In this document: positions 33,311 to 42,066 of the stretch, piece after piece | Layout of the letters: every line of letters starts with the position of its first letter | Position numbering within the stretch: the stretch's first letter is position 1 | From: Pseudomonadota bacterium | GTDB lineage: Bacteria; Myxococcota_A; UBA796; SXON01 | Assembly (NCBI GenBank): GCA_005778355.1 | Contig: SXON01000119.1 | Location: forward strand, 1-64,000 | DNA: 64,000 nt | Direction of reading: 5' to 3' | Translations under genes and position numbers: made by a program | Notes under the pieces: model-generated | What the model was told of the DNA's origin: nothing | Database searches by the model: none | The model's input: only the letters and a program-made list of their open reading frames with translations

Positions 33311-34565
33311 GGCGAAGAGCAACGCCAGCGTTTCAGACACGACCGACCGCCTGGTGGTGCGCAGCACGGTGACCGTGCGCTCTCAGAGCGGCATGGGCGC
33401 TGGCTCGCTCCTGTGGATCCAGGGCGCGCGCGTGCTCGTCGAGGTGGACCACGAGCTGTTCGAGGGCAGCCAGATCGACGTGAAGGTTGACCTCTCACCG
33501 GTGCCGGGCACCGCGCTGCTCACCGCGCGCGTGGCGCGGAGCGCCCCGGCCGCCACGCGAGAAATGGCCCGTTACTTGCTCGAGCTCATCGAGGTGGCCA
33601 AGGACGATCGCCAGCGCTGGGGCACGTGGCTCGCCGCCAAGGTGTCTGGCGGCACGCTGAGCAACCTCAGCGACGTCAAGGAGCGAGGAGCGGGCCTCGA
33701 TGGCGGATATGTCCAACAGGCGGAACGGGAACGCCGGGCGGCGGTCGAGCGGCTGAGCCGCGGCACCGGTTCAGTCAGCGGCGGCTCGGGCCCGCGCAGC
33801 ACCCCCTCGGGCAGCCCGCCCACCCCGAGCGTGGCTTCGGGCGGGGGCACGGCACCGCGCTCAGGCTCCGACAGCTGGACCAACAGCGACATCCGCGAGG
33901 TGGGGTCGGGACGCGCCGCGATGCGGGAGGCGTTGAAAGCCGCCATCAAGCGCACCTTCGACGACACCCCCGTCCCCGAGTTCGAGGGCCTGCGCACCAC
34001 GCCCACGGGCACCACCTTCAGCCACCGCGTCACCATCCCACCCTCGCAAAAACCGCTGATGGAGGGGATGCGACCCGCCCGTCGCGACAGCCTGCCTCCG
34101 GAGCCGATGCCCGCGCGCGCGGTGCCCAACGCCACCCTCCCGCCCATCCGCACGCCCGTCCTGCAGACGGCCAAGCCGGTGGCCACGCGCCTGCAACCCG
34201 CCACGCCCACCGACGCGCAGCTCGACGATCGTCGCTGGACCCTCTCCGAGTTCCGCGGCAACAGCTACCTCGACGTGGTGTGGCACAGCGACGACGCATT
34301 CGCCTTCGACGCCTTCGGCCAGGTGCTCGCCTGCGCGCTCACGCTCTACACGCGTGAAAAGCCGCTTCCCAGCCGACCGCCGATCTTCATGGTGCTGCGT
34401 CACGCCACGATGGTGGTGCAGTGCGAGGCGGCGGTGCTCGAGCACGCCACCGACCGCGCAACCTACCGGCTCCAACTCAACGCCGGGCAGATCGCGGAGA
34501 TCCGGCGCTGCGCCAAGCCGGGCTCGGTGGCCAACGGCGCGACCGACCCGCGACGCCGTCGTTAG
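33309..34565 (+). CDS. PilZ-like domain protein with a second C-terminal domain
   Basis: The 418-residue product has three parts. Residues 10-105 look like a PilZ-type beta-barrel (VTVRSQSGMGAGSLLWIQGARVLVEV, then IDVKVDLSPVPGTALLTARVARSAP), though the c-di-GMP-binding RxxxR and DxSxxG residues are not clear. A low-complexity Ser/Gly/Pro linker of about 190 residues follows. The last 100 residues are a folded domain starting RRWTLSEFRGNSYLDVVWHSDDAFAFDAFG. There is no signal peptide. The start is ATG 33309, inside a palindromic site that recurs elsewhere in the window. Confidence 0.55.
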   Translation: MAKSNASVSDTTDRLVVRSTVTVRSQSGMGAGSLLWIQGARVLVEVDHELFEGSQIDVKVDLSPVPGTALLTARVARSAPAATREMARYLLELIEVAKDDRQRWGTWLAAKVSGGTLSNLSDVKERGAGLDGGYVQQAERERRAAVERLSRGTGSVSGGSGPRSTPSGSPPTPSVASGGGTAPRSGSDSWTNSDIREVGSGRAAMREALKAAIKRTFDDTPVPEFEGLRTTPTGTTFSHRVTIPPSQKPLMEGMRPARRDSLPPEPMPARAVPNATLPPIRTPVLQTAKPVATRLQPATPTDAQLDDRRWTLSEFRGNSYLDVVWHSDDAFAFDAFGQVLACALTLYTREKPLPSRPPIFMVLRHATMVVQCEAAVLEHATDRATYRLQLNAGQIAEIRRCAKPGSVANGATDPRRRR

Positions 34566-34576
34566 ACACGGGGCCG

Positions 34577-35779
34577 TTAGGGCACGACAAAACTTCGTAG
34601 CAGGCGGCGAAGATCGGGCTGCGGGCCGACATGGTTGACGCCCGACTGCGGGGCGCCACTGGCCATGATCGCCGCGCGCAGCTCGACGGGGGACAGCGGG
34701 GTGCCCCGAGTGGCGATGGCCACGCTTTGCACCACGGCGCAGGCGGCCGCCACCTGGGCGCTCGCGCCGCTTGTGCCACCAAAAACGGCGGTATATGCCT
34801 GCCGTTCGTCGCCGCCAGGGAAGTAGAGGTCGGTGTAGGGCGAACCCCCAGCGCTCACGATGTCGGTGTTCCATGCCTGCACGTGCACGCCCTCGCCATA
34901 GTCGCTCCCGGCCCACGCGCGAGGCTCGCCGTAGGTGGGCGGAAAGCCGCCACCCACGAGGATGGCGCCGATGTCGATCGCGAAGACGCCAGCGTAGGTT
35001 GGGTCGTCGAGGTCCACACCCCCGTTCGCGGCGGGCACCACCACGACGATGCCCGCAAGGGTGGCCTCGCTGATGGCCGCTCGCGCGCCCTCGTCCCAAG
35101 TGACGGGGAGGAACTCCTCACCCGGGCCGTACACCTGTTGCTCCACCAGGATCACGTCGCCCGCCGACAAGACCGACGACGCCTCGTAGATCGCGCGCGC
35201 CAGGTCGTACTCGAGCACGCCGTCGACCTCGAAGTCGGGGTGCACCACGAGCGCAGTGGCCCCTGCGGCCCCGCCGGTGACGCCGTAGTCATTGGCCAGC
35301 CCCGAGGTGATGCCCAGCACCCCGCTCCCGTGGAAGGCGTAGACGGCCTCGGGCTCCCCCGCCAGGGCTTCGCCCACCGCGAGGTCTTCGTGGGTTTCGA
35401 GCCAGTCGTACTCGATGTCGACCAAGGTGACATTGGCCCCGTCGGCGCCGGGGTAGTCCAGGGCCTCGTCGAAGCCCAGCCCATCCGGGAAGTTCCACCA
35501 CCATAGTTGCTCGAAGAGGGGCGTCTCGGGGGCGATGTCGCCCGGCGGCGGCGCGGGACGCAGCGCCAGCGCCGCAGACTCCACCTGTCCCCCGGCCAGT
35601 AGGCGTCGCCCCAGTTCGCCGTCGCCATCGAGCACCCAATGTCGCGACAGAGAACCGGTCGCACCCGGAAACCGCGGTCTCGCCCCGGGAGGGGGCGAGT
35701 CGGCCACGACGTGCAGCCGGTCTGCCTCGCGGTCGACCCCCGCGACCAGCGCCGCCTCCTCCGCGGGATCGAGGGTCAC
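34577..35779 (-). CDS. Subtilisin-like serine protease (S8)
   Basis: The 400-residue product has the S8 catalytic triad in order: Asp in NVTLVDIEYDW (about 119), His in YAFHGSGVLGI (about 149) and Ser in FGGTSGASAQVAAACA (about 336). The usual HGTHVAG and GTSMAxP motifs are altered to HGSGVLG and GTSGASAQ, so it is a divergent member. AANGG holds the oxyanion-hole Asn. The GTG at 35779 overlaps the Nudix stop by 4 bases (GTGA); the longer frame would lie inside the Nudix gene. There is no obvious signal peptide, so it may be cytoplasmic or exported by another route. Confidence 0.85.
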   Translation of the reverse strand: MTLDPAEEAALVAGVDREADRLHVVADSPPPGARPRFPGATGSLSRHWVLDGDGELGRRLLAGGQVESAALALRPAPPPGDIAPETPLFEQLWWWNFPDGLGFDEALDYPGADGANVTLVDIEYDWLETHEDLAVGEALAGEPEAVYAFHGSGVLGITSGLANDYGVTGGAAGATALVVHPDFEVDGVLEYDLARAIYEASSVLSAGDVILVEQQVYGPGEEFLPVTWDEGARAAISEATLAGIVVVVPAANGGVDLDDPTYAGVFAIDIGAILVGGGFPPTYGEPRAWAGSDYGEGVHVQAWNTDIVSAGGSPYTDLYFPGGDERQAYTAVFGGTSGASAQVAAACAVVQSVAIATRGTPLSPVELRAAIMASGAPQSGVNHVGPQPDLRRLLRSFVVP

Positions 35780-36492
35780 GTCTTGGCCCACCAGCGCCCG
35801 GCGGCGAAGAGGTAGCGGTGGGGCGGCTCCACGCGGTCCAAGGACGGGTGCTCCGGGTCGCCCGGGAGCAAGACGTAGAGGGTGCCCTCGTCGTCTTGCA
35901 TGAAACGCGGGCAGATCGGCGGCGTGTGTCGCGACGCGCACATGATGTCATCCACACTTGCGTACCGCTCGAGCTCCATCAGCGTGCGCACCGTGGGAGG
36001 CGACAGCGGCAGGTCCCCACGCGCCGACCGGGCCAGGGCGTCACCGGGCGAGAACCATGCACCGTCCACGGCCTCCTGCTGGTCGACGGCCGGCTCTTGC
36101 CCCTCCGGCAGTCGCGACACGAAGAACCAGGTGTCGTAGCGCCGCGGCTCCACCTCGGGGGTGATCCAGTGCGCCCACGGTCGCATCGCGTGGAGCGCGA
36201 GGACACCGTCACGACGCAGGTCGATGGCGGCTTCCTCGCAAAGCTCGCGTGCCGCCGCCGTCCAGAAGGCCACGTCGACCTCGCCGGGATCGCCCTCGAC
36301 GCGGGCCTGACGGTCGGCGTCGTCTACCCGTCCACCAGGAAACACCCACGCGGAGGCCATGAAACCCACGCTGCGGCTGCGTTCCATCAGCCACGCCTCC
36401 GGGCCGCGGTCGCCCTGGCGGAGGAGGATGACGGTGGCCGCCGGACGGGTGGGCGCCACGACGGCCGGAGCGGGAAAGGGGAAGGTGGGCAT
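35776..36492 (-). CDS. Nudix hydrolase
   Basis: The 238-residue enzyme cleaves nucleoside diphosphates linked to another group. The Nudix box is split by an insert: FPGGRVDDADRQARVEGDP, then AARELCEEAAIDL, where REL-EE binds the metal. The insert and the N-terminal ATVILLRQGDRGPEAWLMERS resemble the NUDT7/NUDT19 CoA-diphosphatase group, which suggests CoA or acyl-CoA as substrate. It is coupled to the subtilase gene by a 4-base overlap, an unusual pairing. ATG 36492 is the start. Confidence 0.85.
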   Translation of the reverse strand: MPTFPFPAPAVVAPTRPAATVILLRQGDRGPEAWLMERSRSVGFMASAWVFPGGRVDDADRQARVEGDPGEVDVAFWTAAARELCEEAAIDLRRDGVLALHAMRPWAHWITPEVEPRRYDTWFFVSRLPEGQEPAVDQQEAVDGAWFSPGDALARSARGDLPLSPPTVRTLMELERYASVDDIMCASRHTPPICPRFMQDDEGTLYVLLPGDPEHPSLDRVEPPHRYLFAAGRWWAKT

Positions 36493-36565
36493 GCGGCGGC
36501 GCAGCCTAGCTTACCCTCGCCTTGCCTCGCGAGTCTGCGGCGTGGCCAGCGGCGTCGCCGACGGC

Positions 36566-36583
36566 TATACTTTGACACGTCAA
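36566..36583 (+). promoter_or_regulatory. TATACT -10 box abutting a TTGACACGTCAA operator-like palindrome
   Basis: TATACT at 36566-36571 is followed at once by TTGACACGTCAA (36572-36583), 11 bases before the ATG at 36595. If TATACT is a -10 element, transcription would start inside the palindrome, the usual place for a repressor operator. Confidence 0.45.
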
Positions 36584-36594
36584 GAGGTACGCTC

Positions 36595-39500
36595 ATGTTC
36601 CTCCTCCTCTCCATCACCCGGGCCTTCGCCTGGCCTGCCGACGATGCCACGTGGGCAACGCTCACCATTGGCGGCGCCGAATTCGAGGACGTCTACGACG
36701 ACCACGATCGGCTCGGCGTGGGCGTGCCCGACGGCGTCGACTGCGTCGGCGACATCGCGGTGTACGCCGCCCCGGCGCTCTACTGGTGGACCAACGGCGA
36801 CGATGTCTTCCTGCGCGTGCGCGTAGACGACTCGCCCTGGATCACCAAGGACGAGGAGCTGCACCCGGCCTCCTGGAACTTCCTCTTCGAGACCGACGGC
36901 GATCCGACCACCTACGAGTACCTGGCGGCCGTGACCGGCCCCACCACCACGGTGCAGCTCTGGCACAACGGCGCGGGGCTTGCCGGGGCCGACGCGCCCC
37001 CCACCGACTACCTCGACAGCTGGCTCAACACCGTCCCCGAGGAGTACGCGCGCAGCAACCGCGCGACCTCCGCGATTCACACGCTCGATGACTGGTTCGT
37101 CGACGTGCGCGTGCCGGTGGAGGCCCTGTCCACGGCCGAGTTCATCGGCGACACCTTCCGCGTGGCCTTCGTGAGCGGCTACGGCGGCGCCGCCGGCGGC
37201 AACATCGACCTGTGCGGCGTCGACGACAGCGTGGCCCTCGGCGACCTGGAGAGCGCCTGGAGCGACGAGATCGGCATCGACCAGGACGACGACGGCCTGA
37301 CCGACCTCGACGAGGAGAACCGCGGCACCGATCCGACCGACGCCGACAGCGACGACGACGGCCTCGCCGACGGCGAGGAGGTCGACACGTATGGCACCGA
37401 GCCGCTCGACTGCGACACCGACGACGACGGGCTCGGCGACGGCCTCGAGGCGGGGCGCACCGAGGCGGGCGACGACACCGACCTCTCCGCGGGGTGTTTC
37501 GAGGTGGACAGCGACCCCGAGAGCACCACCGACCCCGCCGTGGCCGACACCGACACCGGCGGTCTCGCCGATGGCGCCGAGGATCGCGATGGCGACGGCG
37601 CCCAGGACGACTGGGAGACGGATCCGAACGACCCGACCGACGACGTCGATGCCGACGGCGACGGCATCGCCGACGCCATCGAGGACGAGTGCGAGGGCAC
37701 GGGCGACAGCACCGACCACGACGGCGACGGCGTGCCCGACGCCGAGGAGGGCCTCGACGACAGCGACGGCGACGGCATCCCCGACTTCTGCGAGGAGGAC
37801 GACGACGCCGACGGCATCCCCACCGTGGACGAGGGCACCGACGACAGCGACGACGACGGCATCCCCGACAACGAAGACACCGATAGCGACAACGACGGCA
37901 ACCCCGACTCGCCCGACGACCAGGGCGACAGCGACTGCGATGGCATCGCCGACTACCAGGACACCGACGACCAGGATGGTGACTGCGCCGACGCCGATGG
38001 CGACGGCGTGACCAACGCCGACGAGCGCGCCTGCGGTTCCGACCCGGAGAACCCCGACACCGACGGGGACGGCCTCTCCGACTACGAAGATTCTTGCGAC
38101 GACGACGAGGACTGCGACCAGCTCCCCGACCGTCTCGACGACGAGACTGATCCCGATGGCTGCGACAGCGCGGGCCCGGGCGACACCGCCGACACCGGCA
38201 ACGACTGCGTGGGCGACGCAATCCTCTGCGGTGGCCACTACACCGGCGGCTCCTGCAACCAGGGCGGCGCCGCGGCCGGGGTGCTCGCGGTGGGCCTCGC
38301 GGCGCTGGGGCTACGGCGCCGTCGTCATGCGCCTGCGGCTCTGGTCCTCCTCGCCCTGCCCGTGGCCGCTCGTGCCGAGGAGCCCTCCATCAACGCCCAA
38401 CGTTTTACCCCCGCCTTCGACAGCCAGAGCTTCCTCGGCGTGAACGACAGCGAGATCGGCCCCGGCGGCGCCGGTGGCGGCATCGTCTTCAACTACGCCG
38501 ACAACCCGGTGGAGTACCGCTACGACGACAGCGACGTTGCGCTCGCCGTCGTCGACTACGCGGCCAGCTTCGACCTCGGCGTGACCTACGCCTGGAAGCC
38601 CCTCGCCTTCGCGGTGGACATCCCGCTGCACGTGGTGGACGGCGAGAGCTTCGATGGCCAGTTCACGCTGGGCGACGTGCGCATCGGCGCGCGCGGCGAG
38701 CTCTTGTCGCGACGCAAAACCGGCCTCGGACTCGGCCTCTACGGCGGCGTGCGCCTGCCCACGGGCAACGAGTCGGCCTGGGTGGGCGCGGCCTCGCCCG
38801 AGGGCGAAGGTGGCCTCGCGCTGGCGGTGGGCAAGAACTGGGTGGCCAGCGCCAACGTGGGCGTTCGCGGCGCCTCCGCCGTGGAGCTGCTCCCCGACCT
38901 CGAGTGGGGCACGCGCCTTACCTGGGGCGCCGGCCTCTCCGTGCCCATCGTTGACCGGCTCAGCGCCGTGGCCGAGGTCGACGGCGAGAGTTCACTCGCC
39001 ACGCTCGATGCCATCGGCGCCAGCCCCGCGGAGTGGCGCCTCGGCGGCCGCTACGGCTTCGGTCGGAATCTCGTGGCGAGCGCCGCCTTCGGCACCGGCA
39101 TGACCGAGGGCGTGGGCGCGCCCGCCTGGCGCGTGATCGCCGGCCTCGGCTGGGTGCCGGCCGCCCCGCCGGTGACCGCCGCCCCGGTGGCGCCGCCGGC
39201 CCCGCCGCCGCAGCAGAACGTGGTGGACGTGGCCCCCCAGGGCGGCACGATCATCGTGTCGGTGCAAAACGGCGCCGGACAGCCGGTCGCCGCGCTGGTC
39301 ACTCTCCTCGGCGAGGGTCGCAAGTTCACCACCGGTCCCGACGGCATCGGCACGGAGAAGGTGCCCGCGGGCACGGTGGAGCTCTCGGCGTGGGCCGAGG
39401 GTTACCGCCCGACGCGGGCCACGGTGGTGGTGGAGAAGGGCCAGAAGTCGCAGGTCTCGCTCACGCTCGAGCCTTCGCGCGTGGTGGTGCTCGCCGACCG

Positions 39501-39903
39501 GGTGGACATCCGCGACAAGATCTTCTTCGAGTTCGACAGCGCGGTGATCACCGCCGACAGCTTCCGCATCCTCGACGACCTCGCCGCCACGCTCGACAAC
39601 CACGTGGAGATCGAGCTGCTCGAGGTGCAGGGCCACACCGACGACCAGGGCGCCGAGGACTACAACCTCAAGCTCTCCCAGAGCCGCGCCGAGGCCGTCC
39701 GCGACTACCTGGTGAAGTCAGGCATCACGGGCGACCGGCTAGTCGCCCGGGGCTACGGCGAGTCCCAGCCCCTCCAGCCGGGCACCTCCGAGGAAGCCCG
39801 CGAGGTGAACCGCCGCGTGGCCTTCAAGATCCTGAAGGGGACTCGCTACCCCGAGGCCCCGCCGGCCGAGCGGGAGCAAAAGGGGCCGAGGAAGCGGCCC
39901 TAG
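36595..39903 (+). CDS. Fused envelope protein: TSP3-repeat part with sorting tail plus OmpA-family barrel
   Basis: One 1102-residue frame reads like two joined proteins. The first starts MFLLLSITRAFAW (signal peptide), then a domain to about 220. Next comes a thrombospondin type 3-like calcium-binding region with many DxDxDGxxD loops (about 225-535), ending in CGGHYTGGSC, a hydrophobic span AGVLAVGLAALGL and RRRR, a MYXO-CTERM-like tail at about 545-577. Directly behind it lies a second signal-peptide-like stretch (HAPAALVLLALPVAARA). A beta-barrel domain follows, then a PEGA-like domain (VPAGTVELSAWAEGY), and a C-terminal OmpA peptidoglycan-binding domain (FFEFDSAVITADS; LSQSRAEAVRDYLV; NRRVAFKIL). 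Confidence 0.82.
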   Translation: MFLLLSITRAFAWPADDATWATLTIGGAEFEDVYDDHDRLGVGVPDGVDCVGDIAVYAAPALYWWTNGDDVFLRVRVDDSPWITKDEELHPASWNFLFETDGDPTTYEYLAAVTGPTTTVQLWHNGAGLAGADAPPTDYLDSWLNTVPEEYARSNRATSAIHTLDDWFVDVRVPVEALSTAEFIGDTFRVAFVSGYGGAAGGNIDLCGVDDSVALGDLESAWSDEIGIDQDDDGLTDLDEENRGTDPTDADSDDDGLADGEEVDTYGTEPLDCDTDDDGLGDGLEAGRTEAGDDTDLSAGCFEVDSDPESTTDPAVADTDTGGLADGAEDRDGDGAQDDWETDPNDPTDDVDADGDGIADAIEDECEGTGDSTDHDGDGVPDAEEGLDDSDGDGIPDFCEEDDDADGIPTVDEGTDDSDDDGIPDNEDTDSDNDGNPDSPDDQGDSDCDGIADYQDTDDQDGDCADADGDGVTNADERACGSDPENPDTDGDGLSDYEDSCDDDEDCDQLPDRLDDETDPDGCDSAGPGDTADTGNDCVGDAILCGGHYTGGSCNQGGAAAGVLAVGLAALGLRRRRHAPAALVLLALPVAARAEEPSINAQRFTPAFDSQSFLGVNDSEIGPGGAGGGIVFNYADNPVEYRYDDSDVALAVVDYAASFDLGVTYAWKPLAFAVDIPLHVVDGESFDGQFTLGDVRIGARGELLSRRKTGLGLGLYGGVRLPTGNESAWVGAASPEGEGGLALAVGKNWVASANVGVRGASAVELLPDLEWGTRLTWGAGLSVPIVDRLSAVAEVDGESSLATLDAIGASPAEWRLGGRYGFGRNLVASAAFGTGMTEGVGAPAWRVIAGLGWVPAAPPVTAAPVAPPAPPPQQNVVDVAPQGGTIIVSVQNGAGQPVAALVTLLGEGRKFTTGPDGIGTEKVPAGTVELSAWAEGYRPTRATVVVEKGQKSQVSLTLEPSRVVVLADRVDIRDKIFFEFDSAVITADSFRILDDLAATLDNHVEIELLEVQGHTDDQGAEDYNLKLSQSRAEAVRDYLVKSGITGDRLVARGYGESQPLQPGTSEEAREVNRRVAFKILKGTRYPEAPPAEREQKGPRKRP

Positions 39904-39918
39904 GCATAGACTGCGGCG

Positions 39919-41784
39919 ATGGACTCGGCGCCGCCGCGCTCACGCTTCCTGCTGCCGATTGCGCTCCTTGCCTGGTGCTGCCGTGCCGTGGCGCCCGATG
40001 AGCGGCTCGATGAGCCCTGCCAAGAAGCACGGTGCAGCGAGACGGGCGAGGCGGACACCGGCGGGGTGGACGACTGCGTGCCGACCGTCGAGGTGCCCTA
40101 CGACGGCGTCGACCAGGACTGCGACGGCCAAGACCTCAGGGACGTGGACGGCGACGGCTTCGAATCGACGAGCGCCGAGGGCGACGACTGCGACGACACC
40201 GATGCCAGCATCAACCCCGCAGCAAGCGAGATCTGCAACGAGCGGGACGACGACTGCGACGGGCTGGTCGACGGCGAAGACGAGCCCGTTGACGGCGCAT
40301 CGACGTGGTACGCCGACGCCGACGGCGACAGTTTCGGCAACGCCGAAGCGGCGGTCTCGACCTGCAGCGAGCCCGCTGGCCACGTGGCCGACGCCACCGA
40401 TTGCGACGACACCGACCCGAGCGTCCACCACTGCCGCTGCCTGATCGCCGCCCGCAGCCCCGACCGCTGGGCACTCGATGTCGCTCGCGACGCGGACGTG
40501 TGGCTGGAGGCGGACTTCGATGCGGCGACCGTACACGAGGACTCCTTCCTCGTGTACGGCGATGTTTCCGGCTTTCTACGAGGCACGGTGACGGTGGCCT
40601 CGGGCGCGGCCACGTTCGCCGCCGACGTCTCGGCGCACCCCGGCGAACGGCTGACGGCGGTGCTCACCGACGCGGTCCACTGCGCGAACGGCGACCCAGC
40701 CGGGCCCCTGGTCTGGACCTGGACCGCCGCAGTGGACGGCGGGAGCGGCGTGCTGGAGAGCGCCGGCGAGATCGCCACCGGGCTCGACTACAGCTACGGC
40801 ATCACGGCCCACGACTTCGACGGGGACGGGGACCTCGAGGTGGCCACGGCCGACGCGCAGGGCAACACCGTGAGCATCTTCGACGGACCGCCGGAGGCGC
40901 TCGCGCTCGTGCAGTCGATCACCATCGAGAACTACCCGAACTACCTCCAGGGCGCGGACGTCGATCGGGATGGCGACATCGACCTGGTGGTCTCGGCGCT
41001 GTGGGAGTTGCAGGTCCTCCTCAACGACGGCACGGGTTCGTTCGCCGATCCGCTCGTCTTCGCGGCGGCCGGGCACATCTTCTTCACCGGCGTGCGGGCC
41101 GCAGAACTGGATGGGGATGGAGACCTCGATGTCCTCCTGAGCGGGAGCGAGGGAGGGGATTCCCTGGTGGTCATGCTCAACGACGGGCTCGGGGGCTTCG
41201 CCGTTGCCGACGAGGTACCGTACAGCTCGATTTTTGGGAACCCGTACCCCTTCGATGTGGGTGACATCGACAATGACGACGACCTCGACGTGTTGTTGCC
41301 CCTCGAGTACGAGGCCCGGGTGAGCGTGGTGCTCAACGACGGCGCCGCGGACTTTGCGGAAGTTGCCAGCGTCACGGTGAGGAATCAGCCGAAAACCGTC
41401 GTGATGAACGACCTCGACGGCGACGGAGACGCCGACGCCGCCGTGCCCACGCTTTCCGGCGACGTCTACACGCTCGAAGGCGATGGGGCCGGCGGCTTCA
41501 CAACGTCGTCTTTGCCGCTGACGTACGTGCACGGCGCCTGCGGGGGCGATCTCGACGCCGACGGGGACATCGACGTGGCCGTGCCCACGTTCTACCAGTT
41601 CACCGTGCAGAGCCTCCTCAACGACGGGTCCGGCGCCTTTCACGTCGAGCAGACCTTCACCACCTCGCGTCCCGGGACCTCGGTCTTCTGCGCCGACCTC
41701 GACGGCAACGGTGCCGTCGACGTGCTGCTCGCGAGCGGTCTGACGGGCGACAGCTCAGTCACCGCGTACCTCAACACCCCCTGA
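39919..41784 (+). CDS. Secreted VCBS/FG-GAP protein with MopE-type metal-binding repeats
   Basis: The 621-residue product has a signal peptide (FLLPIALLAWCCRAVA). It then has repeats of the Cys/Asp motif known from copper-binding MopE and myxobacterial proteins: GVDQDCDGQD, GDDCDDTDASINPAASEICNERDDDCDG, then DCDDTDPSV. From about residue 290 a VCBS/FG-GAP beta-propeller follows, with DFDGDGDLEVATAD, DVDRDGDIDLVVS, ELDGDGDLDVLLSG, DIDNDDDLDVLL and DLDGDGDADAAV. It is likely a surface calcium-binding or adhesive protein. It lies 15 bp after the OmpA fusion gene. Confidence 0.88.
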   Translation: MDSAPPRSRFLLPIALLAWCCRAVAPDERLDEPCQEARCSETGEADTGGVDDCVPTVEVPYDGVDQDCDGQDLRDVDGDGFESTSAEGDDCDDTDASINPAASEICNERDDDCDGLVDGEDEPVDGASTWYADADGDSFGNAEAAVSTCSEPAGHVADATDCDDTDPSVHHCRCLIAARSPDRWALDVARDADVWLEADFDAATVHEDSFLVYGDVSGFLRGTVTVASGAATFAADVSAHPGERLTAVLTDAVHCANGDPAGPLVWTWTAAVDGGSGVLESAGEIATGLDYSYGITAHDFDGDGDLEVATADAQGNTVSIFDGPPEALALVQSITIENYPNYLQGADVDRDGDIDLVVSALWELQVLLNDGTGSFADPLVFAAAGHIFFTGVRAAELDGDGDLDVLLSGSEGGDSLVVMLNDGLGGFAVADEVPYSSIFGNPYPFDVGDIDNDDDLDVLLPLEYEARVSVVLNDGAADFAEVASVTVRNQPKTVVMNDLDGDGDADAAVPTLSGDVYTLEGDGAGGFTTSSLPLTYVHGACGGDLDADGDIDVAVPTFYQFTVQSLLNDGSGAFHVEQTFTTSRPGTSVFCADLDGNGAVDVLLASGLTGDSSVTAYLNTP

Positions 41785-42066
41785 GGCCAGGCCCCGTAGC
41801 GCTGCCCCGCCCGTCGCGCGTTCAAGGCCCCGGCCAGGCCCAAGAGCAGCGGGGATATTCCTCGTGATTGTCCGCCCAGTCCCAGTCGGGGTGGCGGGTG
41901 ACGTCCCTGGCGCGCCCCATCGCGGAGCGCAGCGCAGCCGATGGGGACGCCAGGGGCGGCAGGACCCGCTGCCGGAGGCAAAGTCACGGTTCCGGGCGGA
42001 CAGATCGCCTGAGAAACAGGGGACTCCCGCGTCGCGACCGAGGGGCTGGCCGGGGCCGTCCCGAGG
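41785..42066. other. Intergenic region between convergent genes
   Basis: This 282-base gap lies between the VCBS gene (plus) and the lipase-like gene (minus). It contains a long imperfect hairpin (41905-41955) and one GTCGCGAC site at 42031. I see no open frame with coding character and no RNA gene. Confidence 0.5.
41905..41955. terminator. Long imperfect hairpin between convergent genes
   Basis: CCCTGGCGCGCCCCATCG (41905-41922) pairs with CGATGGGGACGCCAGGG (41939-41955) with one bulge and one mismatch, around a 16-base loop. Its place between two gene ends fits a bidirectional terminator or a REP-like 3'-end structure. No U-tract follows on either strand. Confidence 0.5.

Noticed and set aside
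37260-38160. Tandem DNA repeat or CRISPR-like pattern
   Set aside because: The periodicity is the degenerate GAC-GGC coding of calcium-binding loops. Units differ in length and sequence, and there are no spacers.
36580-38238. 552-residue minus-strand frame rich in Val/Gly/Ala
   Set aside because: It is the reverse reading of the Asp-rich TSP3-type repeats. The low-complexity composition comes from GAC/GGC codons on the other strand.
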